In this document: piece by piece, positions 44,160 through 53,726 of the stretch
How the letters are laid out: every line of letters starts with the position of its first letter
How positions within the stretch are numbered: the first letter of the stretch is position 1
Source of the DNA: Nocardioides ochotonae
Lineage (GTDB): Bacteria > Actinomycetota > Actinomycetes > Propionibacteriales > Nocardioidaceae
NCBI RefSeq assembly: GCF_011420305.2
Contig: NZ_CP061769.1
Span: forward strand, 3,025,001-3,089,000
Direction of reading: 5' to 3'
Length of the DNA: 64,000 bases
Program-made: the position numbers and the translations under genes
The notes under the pieces: model-generated
The model's database searches: none
Told to the model about the DNA's origin: nothing
The model's input: the letters and a program-made list of their open reading frames with translations, nothing else

Positions 44160-45098
44160 TCACCCGGGCACGACGACGGTGCCGACCCCGGAGCCGGTGA
44201 CGGCCTCGGTGATCAGGTCGAGACGGGTGATGACGGCCCGCTCTCCGCCGCGCTCGACGAACCGGCAGGCCGCGTCGACCTTCGGTCCCATCGAGCCGGA
44301 GCCGAAGTGGCCCTCGGCGGCGAGCTCACGCATGCGTGTCACGGTGACCTCGCCGAGCGGCTCCTCCTGGGGAGTGCCGTAGTGCAGGACGGCGGCGGGG
44401 ACGTCGGTCGCCACGACCATCACCTCGGCGCCCACGTGGCGTGCCAGGAGCGCCGCCGCCAGGTCCTTGTCGATGACCGCCTCGACGCCGCGCAGCGAGC
44501 CGTCGGGCTCGGCGACGACGGGGATCCCGCCGCCGCCGGCGGCGACGACGACGAAGCCGGCGTCGACCAGCGCGGTGATGGCGGGCGCGTCGACGATCTC
44601 CAGCGGTTCCGGGGAGGCGACCACGCGGCGCCAGCCCTTCGGGCCACGGTCCTCCCAGATCTCGCCGTGCGCGACGAGCACGCGTGCCTCGTCGGCCGGC
44701 AGGTAGCGCCCGACCGGCTTCGCGGGGTTGATGAAGCCCGGGTCGCTGGCGGAGACGCGGGTGCGGGTCACCAGTGCGGCGGCGCGGCGCGACTCACCGG
44801 CACGGGCGAGCGCGGCGTCGAGCGCGTCGATCAGCACGAAGCCGAGCGTCGCCTGGGTCTGTGCCCCGCACCAGTCGAGCGGGACCGGCGGCACCACGGA
44901 GGCGGCGATCTCGTTCTTGACCAGCAGGTTGCCCACCTGGGGACCGTTCCCGTGGGTGACCACGACATCGACCCCCGCCGCCACGAGCGTGGCGATCGAG
45001 CCTGCGGCGAGCGTCGCGGCACCGATCTGGTCGTCGGCGCGGACGCGCCCGTCGGCATTGGCCATGGCGTTTCCGCCCAGTGCAAGCAGGACCCTCAT
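44160..45098 (-). CDS. arcC: Carbamate kinase
   Basis: A 312-residue amino acid kinase family protein that makes ATP (with NH3 and CO2) from carbamoyl phosphate, or the reverse. [36 protein letters not shown] and [12 protein letters not shown] segments match ArcC, as does the C-terminal [18 protein letters not shown] six bases before the ATG indicates leaderless transcription. No arginine deiminase or ornithine carbamoyltransferase gene is near. The pairing with a ring-opening amidohydrolase suggests a role in energy gain from pyrimidine or triazine degradation. Confidence 0.9.
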   Translation of the reverse strand: MRVLLALGGNAMANADGRVRADDQIGAATLAAGSIATLVAAGVDVVVTHGNGPQVGNLLVKNEIAASVVPPVPLDWCGAQTQATLGFVLIDALDAALARAGESRRAAALVTRTRVSASDPGFINPAKPVGRYLPADEARVLVAHGEIWEDRGPKGWRRVVASPEPLEIVDAPAITALVDAGFVVVAAGGGGIPVVAEPDGSLRGVEAVIDKDLAAALLARHVGAEVMVVATDVPAAVLHYGTPQEEPLGEVTVTRMRELAAEGHFGSGSMGPKVDAACRFVERGGERAVITRLDLITEAVTGSGVGTVVVPG

Positions 45099-45192
45099 GG
45101 ATCGAACCTAGTGAGGTCGGCCACCCCGGAGCAGGGCAACTTGGCCCAAGGGATCGCCTGTTCGGTGGCAGGTGTTGCCAAGGCCGCTCCAC

Positions 45193-46713
45193 TCACCCGT
45201 CCCGGCGTCGTACGCCGGGGGGCCGGGGCAGGCCGGCGTACCAGCCCGCGAGCCGGCCCTCGCGGTGCACCTGCCGCAGCCGCCGCTCGATGAGCGCGGT
45301 GGTCGCCCGGGGTGCCGCGACGAGCACCTGGTCGCCGCCGCGCAGCACCGTGGCCGCGTGCGGCGCGAACAGCGCGCCCTCGCGCTGCACCAACGCGACG
45401 GCGGTCCCGGGCGGGAACCGCAGCTCGGAGACCTCGACACCGGCCAGCCGGGAGTCGCGCGGCACGGCGAACTGAAGCAGCGTGGCATCGAGCTCGTCGA
45501 GCGGCGCGGCGTCGATCGCGACGTCGCGCGGCCCCACCTCGAGCGCGGCACCGGTGCGGCGCGCGACCCACGGCAGGGTGGGTCCCTGGATCAGCGTGAA
45601 CAGCACGACCAGCAGGAACACGACGTCGAAGATGCGCTCTGCGCCGGGCAGCCCGACGCTCATCGGGATGGTGGCCAGCACGATCGGCACGGCACCGCGC
45701 AGTCCGGCCCAGCTGATGAAGGCCTGGTCGCGCAGCGGCACCCGGAACGGGGTGGCGCACACCAGCACCGACAGGGGGCGCGCCACCAGGGTCAGCGCGC
45801 CCCCGACGAGCAGCGCGGTGGGCAGCGCGTCGAGCAGCCGGCTGGGGCTGGCCAGCAGGCCGAGCATGATGAACAGCCCGATCTGGGCCAGCCAGGCGAG
45901 CCCCTCCACGAAGCTGTCGGTCGCCCCGCGGTGTGGCAGTCGCGCGTTGCCCAGCACCAGCCCGGCGACGTAGATGGCCATGATCGCGCTGGCACCGGCG
46001 AGCCCCGAGACGGCGAACGCGAGGAAGGCGATCGCGACGGTGGCCAGCGGGTAGAGCCCGGTCGCCGGCAACGCGCTGCGCGCCAGCAGCCAGACGCCGG
46101 CGCGGGCGACGAGGGCGCCCAGCACCACTCCCGCGACCAGCTGGTAGCCGATCAGCGCGGCGATGCCCAGCACCCCGGCCTCGTCCCAGGCATCCGAGGT
46201 GACGACGGTGACCAGGACGATCACGGGCGGGTCGTTGAAGCCCGACTCGGCCTCGACGACCGCGCGCAGCCGGCCGCGCACCGCCATCTGCCGCAGCACC
46301 GCGAAGACCGCCGCCGCGTCGGTGGAGGAGGCGACCGCCCCCAGCACGATCGCGGTGCGCAGGTCGACGTCGAGGGCCCAGTAGGCGAGCCCCGTGGTGA
46401 CCGCCACGCTGAGGAACACCCCGAGGGTCGCGAGCACCACCGCCAGCGGCGCCACCGGACGCACCGTCGCCCACCGGGTGGTGAACCCGCCCTCGGCCAG
46501 GATCATCGCGAGCGCGACGTTGCCGAGCACCTGGACCAGCTCGGCGTCCTCGAAGCGCAGGCCGAGCCCGGACTCCCCGATCGCCAGGCCGATGCCGAGG
46601 TAGACCAGGAGGCTGGGCAGCCCGGCGCGGGTGGAGAGCCGGACCGCGGCCACCGCGGCCAGCAGCACGAGTGCGCCGGTGAGGACGACCAGGTTGAGAT
46701 CAGCGGGCTCCAC
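45193..46713 (-). CDS. Potassium/proton antiporter, NhaP2-like (CPA family)
   Basis: A 506-residue monovalent cation/proton antiporter with about 12 membrane segments and a cytosolic RCK_C (TrkA-C) domain at the C terminus (about 400-475). The ion-binding segment VLGAVASSTDAAAVFAVL and later SGFNDPPVIVL are the NhaP2-type motifs with acidic residues in the membrane. LRGAVPIVLATIPM is also conserved. GTG 46713 is chosen with GGAG six bases upstream; an open frame adds 26 residues. It probably exports K+ under control of the RCK_C domain. Orphan gene behind a terminator. Confidence 0.88.
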   Translation of the reverse strand: MEPADLNLVVLTGALVLLAAVAAVRLSTRAGLPSLLVYLGIGLAIGESGLGLRFEDAELVQVLGNVALAMILAEGGFTTRWATVRPVAPLAVVLATLGVFLSVAVTTGLAYWALDVDLRTAIVLGAVASSTDAAAVFAVLRQMAVRGRLRAVVEAESGFNDPPVIVLVTVVTSDAWDEAGVLGIAALIGYQLVAGVVLGALVARAGVWLLARSALPATGLYPLATVAIAFLAFAVSGLAGASAIMAIYVAGLVLGNARLPHRGATDSFVEGLAWLAQIGLFIMLGLLASPSRLLDALPTALLVGGALTLVARPLSVLVCATPFRVPLRDQAFISWAGLRGAVPIVLATIPMSVGLPGAERIFDVVFLLVVLFTLIQGPTLPWVARRTGAALEVGPRDVAIDAAPLDELDATLLQFAVPRDSRLAGVEVSELRFPPGTAVALVQREGALFAPHAATVLRGGDQVLVAAPRATTALIERRLRQVHREGRLAGWYAGLPRPPGVRRRDG

Positions 46714-46820
46714 CACCTGCTCCCCCGTCCCGGACCGGTTGACGTCCCGAGTCTTGAGGACCGGTCCGGTGCGGTGAATGGGGGCCAGCACCCAACCGGA
46801 CCTCGGGATCGGACGCGGGG

Positions 46821-46850
46821 AGGGCCGGCACCCCGCGGGGTGCCGGCCCT
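46821..46850 (-). terminator. Terminator after the M14 carboxypeptidase gene
   Basis: A perfect 30-bp GC-rich palindrome lies 30 bases beyond the carboxypeptidase stop and ahead of the antiporter gene. CTTCT follows on the plus side; the T-run is on the far side of the minus transcript and short. Confidence 0.7.
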
Positions 46851-46879
46851 CTTCTGCTCGTCGCCTCGGTGGACGGTGC

Positions 46880-49800
46880 TCAGCGCAGGACGATGGTCCT
46901 GGTCGCCGAGCTTCCCTGGATCAGGGCGGTGGCCCGGAACGCGGCCTTCACGACGTGCCGGCCGGCGCCGAGCCGGACCCGGACCGTGCGGCTGCCGTCG
47001 TCACCGGCACGCAGCCGCAGGGTGCGCACGACCCTGCCCCCGTCGCTCAGCACGAGGGTGCCGACCGCCGGCAGCCGCGGCACCGCGAAGGTGACCGTGG
47101 CCGCGACCTGCCTGCTCGCCGGCCCACCGACCCGCTTGAGCTTCAGCGTGGTCCGCGAGACCGCCTTGCCGACCCGCACCGTCGCCGGGGCGCTGGTCGC
47201 GACGTCGTACGCCGGGTCGCTCGGCGTGAACCGGGCGAGGACCGAGGTGGCGCCGGGCCGCAGGCCGGTCAGGCGCAGCGTCGCCGTGCCGGCGGAGGTC
47301 GTGCCGGTGGCGGCGACCTTCCCGTCGACCAGGAGCTCGACGGTCCCGTCGACCGGGCCGGCATCGCTCGCGACGCTCACCTGCACCGGGGCCGCCGCGG
47401 GGTAGGACACCTTCGCGCCCGGCTCGATCGTGACCGACACCTGGCCGGGGGCGGACACCCCGGTGCCGGCCGGTGCCGCCCAGAACAGCGCGGTGGCCGC
47501 CTGGCTCAGCCCGCCCTTGGGGTGGTTGCGGAAGAACACCGAGGTGCCGAAGACGACCGTGCGGGCGCCCGAGGCGGCCTCGGCGGAGACCACCGATGCC
47601 TGGCCGGCGGCGCTGGCCGGCCCGTCGAGGACCGGACCGCCCGCACCGTCCGGCGACTGGCGCCAGTGGCCCGCCAGCAGCGGGTCCGCGGCGTAGCGCT
47701 GCTCGACCTTCACGCCCGTGCCCAGCCCCGTGAACCACGCCGCGGGGTAGATGAACGAGGCGTCCTGCGGGTGCGCTGCGAGCAGCGAGTCCGCCGGGGT
47801 CTCGACCGCGACGATGCCGTTGCCCGAGCGGTTGCCGGACACGGCGGTGCCGGAGAGCAGCCCGAAGGACTGCGCGGCGGCGAAGGCCGCGGTGCTGCGG
47901 CCCACGAGGGCCCCGCCGCCGTCGACGAAGGCCTGGAGCCGGGCGCGGGCCACCGAGCCGGCCGCGGGGTTGAAGGCGGTGCCGATCCACAGCGCGTCCA
48001 CGTCGTCGAGCTGGGCCGGGGCGGTCTCCAGCGAGGCCGCGGTCACCTGGACCAGGTCGTCGAACCCGAGCTCGGTGAGCGAGAGCCGGTCGTCCTGGGT
48101 GCCGACGTAGGCGATCGTGAGGTCCTGCAGACCCCGGGTCGTCTCGTCGTCGAGGGCGTCGAGGTCCTCCTCGGTGGCCGCCTCGAAGGCGACGTCGAAC
48201 TCCTCCGCGGCCGCGGCCGCCTCGTCGTAGCCCTCCGGCCCGACGATGGCCGCACCGTCGTCCAGCATCGACACCTCCACGCCCTGCTCGAGCAGGGCGT
48301 TGAGCGCCCGGAAGTCGGCGACCCCGGCGAGCTCGAGGCTCAGGTGGTCGGGTCCGTCCGGCACCGCGGCGTTGCGCTGCGGCGCCTCGATCGGGGTCAC
48401 CGAGCCCAGCGCCGGGTCGGTGGTCAGACCGACCTTGTCGACGGTGGCGCCCCACAGATAGGACCAGCTCCACGCGGAGATGTCGTACATCGAGGGCACC
48501 TTCGGAGAGATGTCCTCACCGAGGTCGAGCAGCGAGTTGGCCAGTCCGCGCAGCGGCTGGTGCATGTCGACCACCCACGAGCCGGCGGGGTACGTCGTGC
48601 CGGCGACGGTCACGGCGGCGTCGAGCGTGCCGACCTCGATGTCGTGCAGCAGCAGCTGGCGCACCAGGCGGGCGGCGTCGCTCATCGAGCGCTGGCCCTC
48701 GCCCCGGGGGATGACGTAGGCGCGCGGCAGGGTCACCGGCTCCTGGTCGTCGACGACGTCCCACAGCTCCTTCCACTGCGAGGGGCCCGGCACGGCGTCC
48801 ACGCCGGCCTCGGTCAGCGCGGTCTTGGGCTCGCCGGCGACGCCGCGCCGGAAGGTCTCGATCTGGTTGAGCAGCATCTCCCGGGCGTTGGTGGAGTCAT
48901 CCATGTATTCGACGATGCCCTCCATGGTCTCCTCGGCCACCGCCACGTTGACCGCCGCGCGCTCCGGGGTCTGCCGGCCACCGGGGGCCCCGCGGGTGAG
49001 CGGAAGCTCGACGGTCGCGCTCGCGGCGCCGTAGAACGCGGCGTACTGGGCGGTGAAGATCGGCGGGAAGTCGTCCCAGCCGTCCGGGGTGTCGCGGTAG
49101 GGGATCTTGACGTGCGCGGTCTCCGGGCCGGTGTTCTCCGGGACCACGGCCCCCGTCTCGACGTTGTAGTAGGTGTTGCCGGGGATGGCCGCCTCGACGA
49201 CCTTCTCCTCCACCGCGAGCGAGAGCGCGTAGTTGTGCGGGATGTAGAGGTCGTACTCGTAGTTGGAGCCGTGCGGCGGGCCGCAGGGCTCGAGCTGGAG
49301 CACGTTGGTGTAGCCGTGGAAGTCCGCGGCGTAGATCGGCTGGATCGCCTGCGCGGTGCGGATGAACGACCTGGTCTCCGGCGTCGTGTTGGTGATCATG
49401 TCGCGGTTCGGGTCCAGGCCGAGCGCGGTCGCGCGGGTGGCGTTGGTGCGACCGTCGGGGTTGAGCGAGGGCGAGAAGTAGATCCGGTTGTTGCGCAGGA
49501 TCCCGCCGACCTCCGAGAGCGGCGCGGTGGCGAGGTGCTCGATGTAGCGCAGCGCGCCGTCGGTGCCCTCCCACTCGTTGCCGTGGATGTTGTTGCTGAT
49601 CCAGATCGGCGTCTTGTACTGCGCGAGCAGCTCCTTGTCCGCCGCCGCTGCGTCCGGGTCGTTCTTGATCTTGGCCCGCCAGGCCGTCTGCTGGGCGGTG
49701 TCCTGCTTGCGCTCCGGCGCGGTGAGGGTCACCAGGTAGAGGTCGCGCCCCTCGGTGGACTGCCCGATGACCTGCACCGAGATCCGGTCGCTGACCTTCA

Positions 49801-50158
49801 TCAGCTCGGTGAGCCTCGGGGCCAGGTCGGGGTGGCCGACCAGCGCCGCGGTGTGGGCGGCGTCGTCGGGGTTGTCGCGGTAGAGCCGCAACCGCGGCTG
49901 GAAGGGGTACGACGTCGGCATCACCAGCGGGTCGCCGGCGACCGGGGCCGCGGCGGCCGCCTGGGCGACCTGCGCCCTCTCGGCCGGGTCCACCCGGGTG
50001 GCGGTGTCCGGTCCGCGGCCCTCACCGCCGACCCCGGCCCGGCTGGGGGCCGGTGGCTCGACGGCGGTGGCGGGCGTGAGCCCACCGACCGCGGTGATGG
50101 CCAGGGAGGTGGCCATCGCGAAGCTGGTCAGGCCGACCAGCGCACGGGATCTCGTCAC
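46880..50158 (-). CDS. Large secreted M14 zinc carboxypeptidase
   Basis: A 1092-residue exported protein. The signal peptide is about 1-32 (hydrophobic core then TPATA). The M14 domain (about 85-395) has zinc ligands His192 and Glu195 (HGNEWEG) and His281 (DFHGY), and catalytic Glu384 (SATVELPL). NPDGR (Asp235, Arg237) and Asn251-Arg252 complete the substrate pocket. A middle GATase-like region (about 620-860) follows. The C terminus has immunoglobulin-like repeats (about 880-1090), with PVDGTVELLVDGKVAATG typical of adhesion-type domains. It should degrade peptides outside the cell. It is a single-gene transcript. Confidence 0.88.
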   Translation of the reverse strand: MTRSRALVGLTSFAMATSLAITAVGGLTPATAVEPPAPSRAGVGGEGRGPDTATRVDPAERAQVAQAAAAAPVAGDPLVMPTSYPFQPRLRLYRDNPDDAAHTAALVGHPDLAPRLTELMKVSDRISVQVIGQSTEGRDLYLVTLTAPERKQDTAQQTAWRAKIKNDPDAAAADKELLAQYKTPIWISNNIHGNEWEGTDGALRYIEHLATAPLSEVGGILRNNRIYFSPSLNPDGRTNATRATALGLDPNRDMITNTTPETRSFIRTAQAIQPIYAADFHGYTNVLQLEPCGPPHGSNYEYDLYIPHNYALSLAVEEKVVEAAIPGNTYYNVETGAVVPENTGPETAHVKIPYRDTPDGWDDFPPIFTAQYAAFYGAASATVELPLTRGAPGGRQTPERAAVNVAVAEETMEGIVEYMDDSTNAREMLLNQIETFRRGVAGEPKTALTEAGVDAVPGPSQWKELWDVVDDQEPVTLPRAYVIPRGEGQRSMSDAARLVRQLLLHDIEVGTLDAAVTVAGTTYPAGSWVVDMHQPLRGLANSLLDLGEDISPKVPSMYDISAWSWSYLWGATVDKVGLTTDPALGSVTPIEAPQRNAAVPDGPDHLSLELAGVADFRALNALLEQGVEVSMLDDGAAIVGPEGYDEAAAAAEEFDVAFEAATEEDLDALDDETTRGLQDLTIAYVGTQDDRLSLTELGFDDLVQVTAASLETAPAQLDDVDALWIGTAFNPAAGSVARARLQAFVDGGGALVGRSTAAFAAAQSFGLLSGTAVSGNRSGNGIVAVETPADSLLAAHPQDASFIYPAAWFTGLGTGVKVEQRYAADPLLAGHWRQSPDGAGGPVLDGPASAAGQASVVSAEAASGARTVVFGTSVFFRNHPKGGLSQAATALFWAAPAGTGVSAPGQVSVTIEPGAKVSYPAAAPVQVSVASDAGPVDGTVELLVDGKVAATGTTSAGTATLRLTGLRPGATSVLARFTPSDPAYDVATSAPATVRVGKAVSRTTLKLKRVGGPASRQVAATVTFAVPRLPAVGTLVLSDGGRVVRTLRLRAGDDGSRTVRVRLGAGRHVVKAAFRATALIQGSSATRTIVLR

Positions 50159-50528
50159 GGCAGTTCTCTTCTCTGTGGGGGGGATGCCGGCACGCCCACC
50201 CCAAGCGAACGGTCGTGCCGTGTCGGGCAGCGACGATCACACGACCCAGGTCACCGCCGACAGGGTCGTCGGGAGCCGGACCAGGCCACTGGCCGACCGC
50301 GGCCCCTGGCGTCGGCCGTCCGGGCGAGCAGTGCGGTGGAGGGGAGGGTCGACGGGCGGGTGCCCGGCCCTCCGGTCATGCGCGGCTCCTCGCCACGTCC
50401 GGCCGACGCCACGATCCTCGGCCCGGGCCGGCGCCGGCGGAATGGGGGCTGCCACCCATCTCGCGCCTACGCGCGCCGGGCCCGCAGGGGTGGTGACAGC
50501 GCCGCCGCCGTGGGCCACCCTGACGACC
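50159..50528. other. 370-bp intergenic region between divergent genes
   Basis: Holds the promoters of the secreted carboxypeptidase (minus) and the histidine kinase (plus). A GTGGGGGG tract lies near the carboxypeptidase start. No convincing ORF, tRNA or hairpin was seen. The kinase frame is open through this stretch, so a longer kinase start is possible but not supported. Confidence 0.5.
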
Positions 50529-51515
50529 GTGCACTCCCCGAGGATCCTCGCGAGGATGCCGCTGCTCGGGCAGGTCTGCCTGGTCAACGGCGCGGTGCTC
50601 GCCGCGGCCACGGGGGTCCTGCTGCTCTCCCCCGCCCGGGTCTCCCCGGAGGTGGTGCGGGCCGAGGCGGTGGTGGTGCTGGTCGGCCTCGCCGTGGTGC
50701 TGGCGCTCAACGCGCTGCTGCTACGCCCCTCCCTGACTCCCGTCGACCGGGTGGTGCGGCAGATGTCCGGCGTCGAGCGGATGCGGCCCGGCGACCGCCT
50801 CGACGACCCGGGCGAGGGCGCCGGCGCCCAGCTGGTGCGCGGCGCCAACGCGATGCTCGACCGCCTCGAGGCCGCCCAGCGGGCGAGCAGCGCCCGTGTG
50901 CTGGCCGCCCAGGAGGCCGAGCGCCACCGGATCGCCCAGGAGCTGCACGACCAGGTCGGGCAGAGCCTCACCGTGGTGCTGCTCGGGCTCAAGCAGGTCC
51001 AGCAGCACGCCCCCGAGCAGCTGGTCGGGGAGCTCCAGCTGGTGCGCGACAGCACCCGCGCCGCGCTCGACGACGTACGCCGGGTGGCGCGGCAGCTGCG
51101 GCCCGGGGTGCTCGACGACCTCGGCCTCGCCAGCGCGCTGACCGCGCTGTGCAGCGAGTTCGAGGCCCACGGCACCGCCCGGGTGCGGCGCTCCGTGGCG
51201 CCGGGACTGCCGCCGCTCAGCGCCGACGTGGAGCTGGTGATCTACCGGGTGGCCCAGGAGGCGCTGACCAACGCCGCCCGGCACGCCGGGGCCCAGGAGG
51301 TCGAGGTGTCGCTGACCCGGCTGGGCGACGCGGTCGTCCTGGAGGTCTGCGACGACGGCCGCGACGGACCGGGATCGATCGTCCCCGGCGCCGGGGTGAG
51401 CGGCATGCAGGAGCGGGCGCTGCTCGTCGGCGGCACGCTGCGCGTCGAGGGCGGCGCGGGCGCCGGCACCCGGGTCCGCCTGGTCGTGCCGCCGGGCCCC
51501 ACGAGGCGGCCATGA
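50529..51515 (+). CDS. Two-component sensor histidine kinase (HisKA_3/NarL-type)
   Basis: A 328-residue membrane kinase. Two hydrophobic helices (12-34, 44-66) flank a very short external loop. A HAMP-like linker (about 66-118) precedes the dimerisation/phosphoacceptor block EAERHRIAQELHDQVGQSL with His140. The ATPase domain has NAARHAG, DDGRDGPG and GVSGMQERALLVGG. The short periplasmic part suggests membrane-internal or cytosolic sensing. The GTG start at 50529 is uncertain (weak ribosome site; the frame stays open upstream). Its stop overlaps the regulator ATG. Confidence 0.85.
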   Translation: MHSPRILARMPLLGQVCLVNGAVLAAATGVLLLSPARVSPEVVRAEAVVVLVGLAVVLALNALLLRPSLTPVDRVVRQMSGVERMRPGDRLDDPGEGAGAQLVRGANAMLDRLEAAQRASSARVLAAQEAERHRIAQELHDQVGQSLTVVLLGLKQVQQHAPEQLVGELQLVRDSTRAALDDVRRVARQLRPGVLDDLGLASALTALCSEFEAHGTARVRRSVAPGLPPLSADVELVIYRVAQEALTNAARHAGAQEVEVSLTRLGDAVVLEVCDDGRDGPGSIVPGAGVSGMQERALLVGGTLRVEGGAGAGTRVRLVVPPGPTRRP

Positions 51516-52156
51516 TCCGGATCCTGCTGGCCGACGACCACGCGCTGGTACGCCGCGGCGTACGCCTGATCCTCGAGCAGGAGCCCGACCTCACGGTGGT
51601 GGCGGAGGCCGGGGACGGCGAGGAGGCCGTGCGGCTGCTGCGCGAGACGCCCGTCGACCTGGTCGTGCTGGACATCGCGATGCCGCGCACGACGGGTCTC
51701 CAGGCGGCGCGGGAGATCTCCCGGCGCCGTGACCCGCCGCGGGTGCTGATGCTGTCGATGCACGACAACGAGCAGTACTTCTTCGAGTCCCTGCGCCTGG
51801 GCGCGAGCGGCTACGTCTTGAAGTCGGTCGCCGACGAGGACCTGGTCGGCGCGGTGCGCGCGGCGATGCGCGGGGAGACGTTCGTCTATCCCGGGGCGAT
51901 GGGGACGCTGGTGCGCGACTACCTCGGCCGGCTGCGCCGCGGCGAGCGGGTGCCCGAGACGGTGCTGACCGAGCGCGAGGACCAGGTGCTCAAGCTGATC
52001 GCGGAGGGTTCCTCCTCCCGCGAGATCGCCGCCGCGCTGGTGATCAGCCCCAAGACCGTCGAGCGCCACCGCGCCAACATCCTGGCCAAGCTCGGCATGC
52101 GCGACCGCACCCAGCTGACCCGCTACGCGATCCGGGCCGGGCTGATCGAGCCCTGA
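51512..52156 (+). CDS. NarL/LuxR-type response regulator
   Basis: A 214-residue regulator. The receiver domain has Asp8/Asp9, phospho-acceptor Asp54 (VVLDIAMP) and Lys104 (GYVLKSV). The C-terminal LuxR HTH (about 148-210) reads LTEREDQVLKLIAEG...ISPKTVERHRANILAKLGM. ATG overlaps the kinase stop (ATGA), so the two are a cognate pair. No target operon is obvious; the divergent carboxypeptidase gene is one candidate by position. Confidence 0.93.
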   Translation: MIRILLADDHALVRRGVRLILEQEPDLTVVAEAGDGEEAVRLLRETPVDLVVLDIAMPRTTGLQAAREISRRRDPPRVLMLSMHDNEQYFFESLRLGASGYVLKSVADEDLVGAVRAAMRGETFVYPGAMGTLVRDYLGRLRRGERVPETVLTEREDQVLKLIAEGSSSREIAAALVISPKTVERHRANILAKLGMRDRTQLTRYAIRAGLIEP

Positions 52157-52186
52157 CGCGCTACAGCCAGGGGGCGGCCCCCGCCC

Positions 52187-53665
52187 TCACGTCCCGCAGA
52201 ACGTCTGGAAGGTGTCCCCGAACCCCTCGGGCGCCGGGGCGGCGTACCGCTCCAGGCCCGGTCGTACGTCGAAGGGGCGGGACACGGCGTCGACGAGCCG
52301 GCGCAGCGGCTCCAGGTCGCCCGCGGTCGCGGCGTCGAGCGCCTCCTCGACCAGGTGGTTGCGCGGGATGTAGACGGGGTTGACCCGGTCCATCGCGTCC
52401 GCGTCGGGAGCGAGCGCCAGCCACCGGTCCAGCCAGGCGTCGGCGGCGGGGAGGTCGAGGACCAGCTCGCGGAAGGCCTCGCGCTCGCCGCGTGCTGCCT
52501 GGCCGAGCGCCCGGAACGCCGAGGTGTAGTCGACGCGGGCGCCGTGGAGCAGCTCGAGCAGCGCCTGGCCGAGGTCGATGACCGCCTCGTCCTCGAGGGA
52601 TCCCGCGAGCGGGCCGGCGGCCAGCCCCAGCTTGCCGCGCATCCCCTCCGCCCAGGCGGCGACGTAGGCCCGCCCGAAGGTGCCCAGCGCCTCGGTCGCG
52701 ATCGCGACCGCGCGCTCCTGGTCCTCCTCGATCAGCGGGAGCAGCGCCTCGGCGAACCGGGCGAGGTTCCACTGGGTGACGGCCGGCTGGTTGCCGTAGG
52801 CGTAGCGGCCGCCGGTGTCGATGGAGCTGAAGACGGTGGCCGGGTCGTAGCCCTCGAGGAACGCGCACGGCCCGAAGTCAATGCTCTCCCCCGAGATCGT
52901 CACGTTGTCGGTGTTGAGCACCCCGTGGACGAACCCGATCATCATCCACCGCGCGACCAGCTCGGCCTGCGCGACCGCGACCGACTCCAGCAGCGCGAGG
53001 TAGGGCTGCTCGGCGTCGCGCGCAGCCGGGTGGTGCCGCTCGATCGCGTGGTCGGCGAGGCGGCGCAGCAGGTCGACGTCGTCGGTGGCGCGGGCGTACT
53101 GGAAGGTCCCGACCCGCAGGTGGCTGGCCGCCACCCGGGCCAGCACCGCCCCGGGCAGCACGCTCTCGCGCTGCACCGCACCGCCGGTCGCGACCACCGC
53201 GAGCGCCCGGGTCGTGGGCACCCCGAGTGCGTGCAGGGCGGTGCTCACGACGTGCTCGCGCAGCATCGGGCCCACCGCCGCGAGCCCGTCGCCGCCGCGC
53301 GCGAACGGCGTACGGCCCGAGCCCTTCAGGTGCAGGTCGCGCCGGCGCCCGGCCCGGTCGGTGAGCTCGCCGAGCAGCAGCGCGCGCCCGTCGCCGAGGC
53401 GCGGGGAGTAGCCGCCGAACTGGTGCCCGGCGTAGGCCTGAGCGACCGGGCGGACGCCGTCGGGCAGGGCGGTGCCGGTCAGGAACCGGGTCCCCTCCGG
53501 GGTGCGCAGCCAGTCGGGGTCGAGGCCGAGGTCGCGGGCCAGGTCGTCGTCGAGGACCAGCAGCTGGGGGTCGGGCGCCTCGGCGGCGGACCACGGCACC
53601 ACCAGCTCGGGCAGCTCGCGGGCGTAGCGATCGTCGAGGAGGCTCGTGGACGGTGCGGTGCTCAC
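52187..53665 (-). CDS. selO: SelO/YdiU protein adenylyltransferase
   Basis: A 492-residue SelO-family pseudokinase that AMPylates proteins. Conserved blocks are [38 protein letters not shown] and [37 protein letters not shown] and [10 protein letters not shown] hold the metal-binding residues. The C-terminal third-last residue is Cys490 (CGT), where eukaryotic SelO has selenocysteine. The GTG start is supported by TAGCCT six bases upstream (leaderless). It converges on the response regulator gene. Confidence 0.92.
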   Translation of the reverse strand: MSTAPSTSLLDDRYARELPELVVPWSAAEAPDPQLLVLDDDLARDLGLDPDWLRTPEGTRFLTGTALPDGVRPVAQAYAGHQFGGYSPRLGDGRALLLGELTDRAGRRRDLHLKGSGRTPFARGGDGLAAVGPMLREHVVSTALHALGVPTTRALAVVATGGAVQRESVLPGAVLARVAASHLRVGTFQYARATDDVDLLRRLADHAIERHHPAARDAEQPYLALLESVAVAQAELVARWMMIGFVHGVLNTDNVTISGESIDFGPCAFLEGYDPATVFSSIDTGGRYAYGNQPAVTQWNLARFAEALLPLIEEDQERAVAIATEALGTFGRAYVAAWAEGMRGKLGLAAGPLAGSLEDEAVIDLGQALLELLHGARVDYTSAFRALGQAARGEREAFRELVLDLPAADAWLDRWLALAPDADAMDRVNPVYIPRNHLVEEALDAATAGDLEPLRRLVDAVSRPFDVRPGLERYAAPAPEGFGDTFQTFCGT

Positions 53666-53726
53666 ACCTCGAGGCTACGCAGGGCCGGTGAGCCTGCCCC
53701 GCGTACGCCGTGCCCGTGCCCGAGGG

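Noticed and set aside
46778..51511. Plus-strand open frame upstream of the response regulator
   Set aside because: Only the last 214 codons (from 51512) are coding. The rest is antisense to the carboxypeptidase or out of frame with the histidine kinase.
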